From DATFEN01 sp035691285 (GTDB lineage: Bacteria; Acidobacteriota; Vicinamibacteria; Fen-336), in NCBI GenBank assembly GCA_035691285.1, contig DASSJI010000008.1, forward strand, positions 1 through 10,643: DNA of 10,643 nucleotides, written 5' to 3'. The notes beneath the pieces were generated by a model. The model was not told the origin of the DNA and did not search any database. It saw only the letters and a program-made list of their open reading frames with translations. The translations under genes and the position numbers were made by a program. This document shows, piece by piece, positions 6,014 to 10,643 of this stretch; the stretch's first letter is position 1, and the number at the start of each line of letters is the position of its first letter.

Positions 6014-7142
6014 TTGGCTCATCCCCTCACCCAGCGCTTCGAACAACTGCTCGCGAGGGCCGCGGACGTCCGCGGCTATCTTTGAGCGAGGCAAGCTCGA
6101 AGCCGAGCTGGCCCGCCTCGACGAGAAGGCCGCCCGCCCCGAGTTCTGGAAGGACCAGAAGGAGGCCCAGAGGGTCCTGCAGCGGCGCAAGCGCGCCGAG
6201 GCGGACCTCGCGCTGCTGAAGGGCCTGGGCTCCCTGGAGGAGGACGCCCGGGTCCTCGCCGAGTGGCTCCTGGCCGGCGAGGACGTCGAGAAGGACATGG
6301 CGCCCGCCCTCGACGCCCTCGAGAAGACCGTCGAGGAGGCGGAGCTCCAGAAGATGCTCGGCGGCGAGCACGACGCCGCCAACGCCATCCTGACCATCAA
6401 CGCGGGAGCCGGCGGAACCGACAGCCAGGACTGGGCCGAGATGCTGCTGCGCATGTACCTGCGCTACTGCGACCGGCGCGGCTTCAAGCGCGACATCACC
6501 GACATCCAGGCGGGGGAGGAGGCCGGGATCAAGAGCGCGACGGTCATGGTCCAGGGCGAGTACGCCTACGGCAACCTGGCCGCCGAGGCCGGGGTGCACC
6601 GGCTCGTGCGCATCAGCCCCTTCGACAGCAACGCCCGCCGGCAGACCTCGTTCGCGTCGGTGTTCGCGTGGCCCGAGATCGACGAGGACATCGAGATCAA
6701 GGTCGACGACAAGGACCTGCGGGTCGACACCTACCGCAGCAGCGGCGCCGGCGGCCAGCACGTCAACGTCACGGACTCGGCGGTGCGAATCACCCACCTG
6801 CCCACCGGCATCGTGGTCTCCTGCCAGAACGAGCGCAGCCAGATCCGCAACCGCGAGGTCGGCATGAAGATCCTGAAGGCGCGCCTCTACGAGCTGGAGC
6901 TGCAGAAGCAGCGCGCCAGGCTCGACGCCGTCGAGGCCGCCAAGAAGGACATCGCCTTCGGCAGCCAGATCCGCTCCTACGTGCTGCACCCGTACCGGAT
7001 GGTCAAGGACCATCGCACGAAGCACGAGACCGGCGACACCGACCGCGTCCTCGACGGCGACATCGACGACTTCGTGAAGGCCACGCTCGTCGCGAAGGCC
7101 AAGGGCACACTCGGGCAGGCGGCTCCGGCGGACGAGGAGTAG
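6014..7142 (+). CDS. prfB: Peptide chain release factor 2, with programmed +1 frameshift
   Basis: RF2 terminates translation at UGA and UAA. The gene is in two frames. TTG 6014 to TGA 6083-6085 encodes MAHPLTQRFEQLLARAADVRGYL and a stop. A +1 shift at CTT continues as ERGKLEAELARLDEKAARPEFW to TAG 7140-7142. The joined product has 375 residues, close to the 365 of E. coli RF2. RF2 hallmarks are the SPF anticodon tripeptide (201-203, in RISPFDSNARRQ) and the GGQ catalytic motif (246-248, in SGAGGQHVNV). The gene itself ends in TAG, which RF2 cannot read. The start is supported by GGAGG at 6004-6008. It follows lnt by 24 bp and converges on the PBP1A gene 7 bp away. Regulation is expected to be autogenous: low RF2 stalls at the internal UGA and favours the shift. 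Confidence 0.95.
6074..6086 (+). other. prfB: Programmed +1 frameshift site of prfB
   Basis: Zero-frame codons GGC TAT CTT TGA (6074-6085) match the E. coli site GGG TAT CTT TGA in its slippery part: CTT at 6080-6082, stop at 6083-6085, and translation resuming at GAG 6084-6086. The zero-frame peptide VRGYL before the stop is nearly that of E. coli (LRGYL). The internal Shine-Dalgarno-like hexamer AGGGGG of E. coli, 3 nt upstream of CTT, is replaced by CGCGGC (6071-6076), and the base after the stop is G rather than C. Established mechanism, degenerate stimulator. Confidence 0.92.
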
Positions 7143-7153
7143 CCTCCGGCTAC
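7139..7153. terminator. Short palindrome at the prfB/mrcA convergent junction, possible bidirectional terminator
   Basis: GTAGCC (7139-7144) and GGCTAC (7148-7153) form a perfect 6-bp stem with a 3-nt loop (TCC). The stem contains the TAG stop of prfB on the plus strand (7140-7142) and the TAG stop of mrcA on the minus strand (7152-7150). No T-tract follows on either strand, so intrinsic termination is doubtful and the symmetry may simply reflect two facing stops. Confidence 0.3.
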
Positions 7154-9474
7154 GGCGCGAGCCCGCCCGGAGCCGAGAGCGCAGGCCCCGATGGGCCCGC
7201 CGACAGGAGGTGTGGCTCCGTTCCGGCGATGTAGGCCTCCATCTGCACCCCGGGGACCCCGGGCTTGCCGGGCCGGCCCATGCCGTCGACCGGAACGAAG
7301 ACGATGTTCCCCGGCACCTTGTACTCCTCGACGGGCTTGTCCTTCATCGCCTGGGCCCAGAAGTCCATCCAGATGGGCAGCGCGGCCCGGCCCCCCTCCT
7401 CGCGCTTGCCGAGGCTCAGGCGCTTGTCGTCGTAGCCCACCCAGACCGCCGCGGCCATCGAGGGCTCGAAGCCGACGAACCACGCGTCCGTGAAGTCGTT
7501 CGTCGTGCCCGTCTTGCCGGCCACCGGCCGCTTGAGCGCCCTCGCCCGCACTGCCGTGCCGCGCTGCACCACTCCGCGCAGGAGGCTCGTCATGAGGTAG
7601 GCCGTGTCCGCCCGGATCGCGTCCACCGCCTCGGGCCGCCCCTCCTCGATGATGTTCCCGTCGCGATCCGTGATCCGCGTGACCATGTACGGCTTCATGC
7701 GCAGGCCCTCGTTCGGGAAGGCCGCGAACGCCGCCGCCATCTCGAGCGGGGTGGCCTCGCCGGCGCCGAGGGCGATGGGCAGGAACGGCTGGAACTCGCC
7801 CGCGAGGCCCATCTTGTGGGCGTAGTCGATGCCCTTCTCGACCCCCACGGCCTGGAGCGTCTTGACGGCCGGGATGTTGCGGCTCTCCGGCAGCGCGCGC
7901 CGCACCGGAATGGGCCCCAGGAAGGCGAAGTCGTAGTTGTGCGGAGTCCACACGGTCTTGTTCCACGGGTTCGGGAACGAGATCGGCGCGTCGACGATGA
8001 GGGTCGACGCCGTCCAGCCGAGGGTCTCGATGGCGGCGGAGTAGATGAAGGGCTTGAAGGCGGATCCGACCTGGCGACGGGCCTGGGTCGCGCGGTTGAA
8101 CTTGCTCCGCTCGAAATCGTAGCCGCCCACCATGGCCCTGATGCTGCCGCTGTGGACGTCGACGGCGACGAGGGCGCCCTCGACCTTGGGCTCCTGCTCG
8201 AGGAGAACCTTGGCCTCCTTCTTCTCGGGCGCGAGCGACACGACGCGGAAGGGCGCGATCGCCCCGCGCGGGAGCGCTTCCGCCGCGCTGGCCCGGCGCG
8301 TCCACTCCATCTCCCTCGGGGTCAGGCGGGCGCGGTAGTCGCCGATCTGGACGACGGCCACCGCGCGCTCCGAGGCCAGCACGACGCCATGGACGACGTC
8401 GCCCTCCGCCATGGGCCAGTCCCATTCGTCGAGCCACACCGGGTCCGGGAAGGCCCCGTCGACGAGGATCGAGACGTCGGTGGGCACGAAGCCGCGCGAG
8501 CGCCGATCAAGGACGCGCAGGCCCTGCCGCAGCGACTGGTTGGCGATCCGCTGGAGGGCCGGGTCCAGGGTCGTGTAGACCTTGAGCCCGCCCTGGTAGA
8601 TCCGCTGGCTGCCGTACTCGCGCTCCAGGTACTTGCGGACCTCCTCCAGGAAGTGAGGCGCGATCGTGGGAGGGTCTTTCTTCACGTGGAGTCCGAGGGG
8701 CGTCTCGGCCGCGGCGTCGGCCTCCGGAGCGCTGACGTACTTCTCCTCGACCATGCGCCGCAGCACGTGGCCGCGCCGCTCCCTGGCCCTGTCGGGATGG
8801 TCGATGGGGGAGAGGCGGCTCGGGTTCTGGGGCAGGCCCGCCAGGAGCGCGGCCTCGGGGAGCGTCAGCTCACGGGCGGGCTTCCCGAAGAAGAAGCGGC
8901 TGGCGGCTTCCACCCCGTACTGGCCGTGGCCGAAATAGACCTGGTTGCAGTAGAGGCTGAAGATCTCCTCCTTGGTGAAGTTCTTCTCGATCTGGAAGGC
9001 GAGGATGACCTCCTTGATCTTCCGCTCGTAGGTCTTCTCCGGAGTCAGGAACAAGAGCCGCGAGAGCTGCATGGTCAGCGTGGAGGAGCCCTGCTCCCGG
9101 CGGCCGGAGCGCAGGTTCGCGAGGGCGGCGCCCGGGATGCGCCAGGGGTTGACGCCGAGGTGCTTCCAGAAGTCGGCGTCCTCCACGGCCACGACGGCGT
9201 TGCGCAGCACCGGAGGGATGTCGGCGAAGCGGACGACCACCCTCTTCTCGATCGCGAACTCTCCGAGGACGCTGCCATCGGCGGCGAAGACCTGGGTGAT
9301 GATGTTCGGCTCGAAGTCCTCGAGGGAGGAGACCTGCGGCAGGTCGTTCTCGTAGGCGAGGAGCACGCCGGCGAGGGAGCCGCCCAGGATCGACAGGACG
9401 AAGCCCGCCGTGACGACGGCGCGCCGTAGCGTGAGGACGCGGGCGGGACCAGCCTGCTCCGTCCTGAAGGGCAT
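7150..9474 (-). CDS. mrcA: Penicillin-binding protein 1A (bifunctional transglycosylase/transpeptidase)
   Basis: This class A PBP polymerises and crosslinks peptidoglycan at the outer face of the inner membrane. The 774-residue product has a short cytoplasmic N-terminus and one membrane helix (about 20-40, VVTAGFVLSILGGSLAGVLLA). The GT51 domain (about 55-230) has catalytic Glu98 in VAVEDADFWKHLGV, then GSSTLTMQLSRLLFL and the KEEIFSLYCNQVYFGHGQYG region. A linker/ODP-like insert (about 320-430) is typical of PBP1A. The transpeptidase domain has S471-A-F-K474, S531-R-N533 and K654-T-G-T. The C-terminus is rich in Pro and Gly. The start is ATG 9474; TTG 9477 directly precedes it, and a stop (TGA) precedes that. 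No Shine-Dalgarno is seen, and a CATAAT box lies 6 nt upstream. It is convergent with prfB. Family and activity are confident. Confidence 0.96.
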   Translation of the reverse strand: MPFRTEQAGPARVLTLRRAVVTAGFVLSILGGSLAGVLLAYENDLPQVSSLEDFEPNIITQVFAADGSVLGEFAIEKRVVVRFADIPPVLRNAVVAVEDADFWKHLGVNPWRIPGAALANLRSGRREQGSSTLTMQLSRLLFLTPEKTYERKIKEVILAFQIEKNFTKEEIFSLYCNQVYFGHGQYGVEAASRFFFGKPARELTLPEAALLAGLPQNPSRLSPIDHPDRARERRGHVLRRMVEEKYVSAPEADAAAETPLGLHVKKDPPTIAPHFLEEVRKYLEREYGSQRIYQGGLKVYTTLDPALQRIANQSLRQGLRVLDRRSRGFVPTDVSILVDGAFPDPVWLDEWDWPMAEGDVVHGVVLASERAVAVVQIGDYRARLTPREMEWTRRASAAEALPRGAIAPFRVVSLAPEKKEAKVLLEQEPKVEGALVAVDVHSGSIRAMVGGYDFERSKFNRATQARRQVGSAFKPFIYSAAIETLGWTASTLIVDAPISFPNPWNKTVWTPHNYDFAFLGPIPVRRALPESRNIPAVKTLQAVGVEKGIDYAHKMGLAGEFQPFLPIALGAGEATPLEMAAAFAAFPNEGLRMKPYMVTRITDRDGNIIEEGRPEAVDAIRADTAYLMTSLLRGVVQRGTAVRARALKRPVAGKTGTTNDFTDAWFVGFEPSMAAAVWVGYDDKRLSLGKREEGGRAALPIWMDFWAQAMKDKPVEEYKVPGNIVFVPVDGMGRPGKPGVPGVQMEAYIAGTEPHLLSAGPSGPALSAPGGLAP

Positions 9475-9480
9475 CAATCA

Positions 9481-9511
9481 ATTATGAAGCCAACGCCTTG
9501 GCCGCCGTCAG
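9481..9511 (-). promoter_or_regulatory. Candidate promoter of mrcA
   Basis: On the minus strand, CATAAT (9486-9481, 5 of 6 to TATAAT) lies in the only AT-rich patch of this region, 6 nt before the mrcA ATG. A weak -35 match (CTGACG, 9511-9506) stands 19 bp upstream, longer than ideal. The predicted transcription start coincides with the start codon, which would give a leaderless mRNA. Confidence 0.35.
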
Positions 9512-9553
9512 CCTGGGAGGCCGGGCGACCGCTGGTCTCCTGGCGTGGCGCTC

Positions 9554-10643
9554 CTACCGGTTGTCCCGGTCCTTTGCCGGCCGCGGCGCCGGAGGGCTGG
9601 CCGGTCGGGAGGTCTCGGTCCGAGGCGCCGTGCGCGTCTCTCCGCGCGGCGCCTTTTGCGGCTCGGAGCGGGGCTCGCTGCGCGGCGAGGCGCTCCGCTC
9701 GGGCGTGGGCCGCTCAGCCAGCGGGCGGAACATCCGGCGGAGCACGTCGCGGTCCGAGTCGGTGTCGCGGCTGCGCGGCGCGGCGCCCGGCCCTCCCCGG
9801 GTGCCGTCGTCGCGATCGCGGTAACGGTCGGACTCACGGTCCCTGGGGCTCGTCTCACGGGCTCGCGGCGCCGCCTCGCGCCCGGCGGTCGAGTCGTCGC
9901 GGCGGCTCCAGCTCGGCCGGGGCGCCCGCACCTCGGGTCGTTCGGGCTCTCCGGCCGGAGCGTCGCGGCCGACGGACCGTGCGGGCGTTTCCGGCGTCTC
10001 GCGACGCTCCTCGTCCTGGCGCGGGCGTGGCCGCCTCACGCTGGGAGCGGGAATCGTCGTCCGGTTGTCGACGGCCAGCTCGGGAACCGTGTCGCCCGGA
10101 GACATCCGTGACCTCGTGCTGCGCGGCACGCCCCCGTCGCGGGGAACCGCGGTGCGCACCTCGATCGTCCGTGCGTCGCGGGAGGGCCGGGCCTGGGCCA
10201 TCTCGGCGACCTTCAGCGCCCGGACCTGCTCCGGGCCAAGCTCCACGCGGCGCCGCGCGACGTCGCCTGCGCCCAGGTCGGCGCGGCGCATGTAGGTCCA
10301 GGCCGACGACGTGCCGTGGGAGGCGAGCGACCCGCGCGTCACGGCGCGGCCGAGCGTGACCGGCCGATCCCGATAGCCGAGCGGGCACCAGCCGACGTAG
10401 TCGCCGCCGACCGCCCAGGAGACCCAGCCGGGACCCCACACGCGGCCCGGGATCCAGTACCAGCCGACCCCGTACGCGTAGTCCCAGCGCCCGTAGTGGG
10501 ACACGGCCCAGCCCCAGGGCTCGGTCGGAACCCAGGTCCAGCCGTAGTAGGTCCACACCCAGCGGCCGCTCGAGTAGGGCTGCCAGCCCGAGGCGACGTA
10601 GGGGCGCCAGACGTGCCCGACCTCCGCGACGAAGTACCAGGAG
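9554..10643 (-). CDS. DUF6600-like Trp/Tyr/Gly-rich protein with disordered C-terminal tail (5' end outside window)
   Basis: The 362 visible residues are the C-terminal part of a larger protein whose start lies beyond the right edge. The first 100 or so are packed with aromatic residues in a repeating pattern (YFVAEVGHVWRPYVASGWQPY, GRWVWTYYGWTWVPTEPWGW, HYGRWDYAYGVGWYWIPG, VWGPGWVSWAVGGDYVGWCPLGY). This is the signature of DUF6600 proteins, which are usually exported and sometimes carry an N-terminal FecR-like domain. After about residue 130 it becomes a long low-complexity tail rich in Arg, Pro, Glu, Asp and Ser, with RD/RE runs (PRDRESDRYRDRDD), almost certainly disordered. The GTG at 10558 is not the start: the same pattern continues in frame to the window edge. 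It lies 79 bp upstream of mrcA on the same strand. The function of the family is not established; a cell-surface or periplasmic location is inferred. Confidence 0.75.
   Translation of the reverse strand, partial: SWYFVAEVGHVWRPYVASGWQPYSSGRWVWTYYGWTWVPTEPWGWAVSHYGRWDYAYGVGWYWIPGRVWGPGWVSWAVGGDYVGWCPLGYRDRPVTLGRAVTRGSLASHGTSSAWTYMRRADLGAGDVARRRVELGPEQVRALKVAEMAQARPSRDARTIEVRTAVPRDGGVPRSTRSRMSPGDTVPELAVDNRTTIPAPSVRRPRPRQDEERRETPETPARSVGRDAPAGEPERPEVRAPRPSWSRRDDSTAGREAAPRARETSPRDRESDRYRDRDDGTRGGPGAAPRSRDTDSDRDVLRRMFRPLAERPTPERSASPRSEPRSEPQKAPRGETRTAPRTETSRPASPPAPRPAKDRDNR

Noticed and set aside
6083..6085. In-frame TGA in prfB read as a sequencing error or pseudogene
   Set aside because: The sequence around it (TAT CTT TGA, VRGYL) is the conserved RF2 recoding site, and both frames encode RF2 sequence, so the gene is intact.
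4460..6454. 664-codon open frame on the minus strand across lnt and prfB
   Set aside because: It is antisense to two certain genes, has GC-rich shadow composition (Arg/Gly/Glu/Ala) and shows no recognisable domain.
7210..9429. 739-codon open frame on the plus strand opposite the PBP1A gene
   Set aside because: A shadow of mrcA. The minus-strand frame has all PBP1A motifs, while this one is rich in Arg, Asp, Gly and Leu without domain features.
9487..9553. Possible terminator hairpins between the DUF6600-like gene and mrcA
   Set aside because: Only 4-bp stems (for example GACC-AGC-GGTC) are seen and there is no T-tract, which is expected by chance in such GC-rich DNA.

Overview
The window is compact, very GC-rich (about 70% by eye) chromosomal DNA from a Gram-negative-type bacterium. 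An apolipoprotein N-acyltransferase implies outer-membrane lipoproteins, and there is a Tat system and a bifunctional PBP1A. DUF4388/PATAN, SPOR and DUF6600-like proteins in such GC-rich DNA suggest Acidobacteriota, Myxococcota or a related delta-type lineage. That placement is inference from gene content; nothing here fixes the taxon. I see no mobile elements, CRISPR arrays, rRNA or tRNA. The longest gaps between genes are about 80-90 bp, so no stretch over 300 bases lacks a gene.

Layout. (1) Positions 1-490, minus strand: a TatA/TatB-family gene followed by the 5' end of tatC, which runs off the left edge. (2) Positions 491-577: a divergent promoter region. (3) Positions 578-7142, plus strand: six closely packed genes, probably an operon. 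In order they are nfeD (membrane ClpP-class protease), slipin (SPFH protein), a DUF4388/PATAN protein, a membrane-anchored SPOR protein, lnt and prfB. nfeD-slipin and slipin-DUF4388 have overlapping stop and start codons, and the next gap is 10 bp. (4) Positions 7143-7149: a 7-bp convergent junction inside a small palindrome. (5) Positions 7150-9474, minus strand: a complete PBP1A. (6) Positions 9554-10643, minus strand: the C-terminal part of a Trp/Tyr/Gly-rich DUF6600-like protein with a long disordered tail, running off the right edge.

The theme is the cell envelope: folded-protein export (Tat), membrane quality control (NfeD/slipin), a probable signalling or scaffold protein (DUF4388), peptidoglycan binding (SPOR), lipoprotein acylation (Lnt) and peptidoglycan synthesis (PBP1A). 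The exception is prfB. It is split by the classic in-frame TGA and needs a programmed +1 frameshift at CTT TGA, but the usual internal Shine-Dalgarno hexamer is degenerate here. Other points of interest: TAG ends every gene whose stop is not shared with a downstream start; TTG starts are frequent; -10-like hexamers sit almost on top of the start codons of the gene-cluster leaders, suggesting leaderless or very short-leader transcripts; and the PATAN protein is coupled to the slipin. I found no wholly new system, and most of the window is housekeeping.
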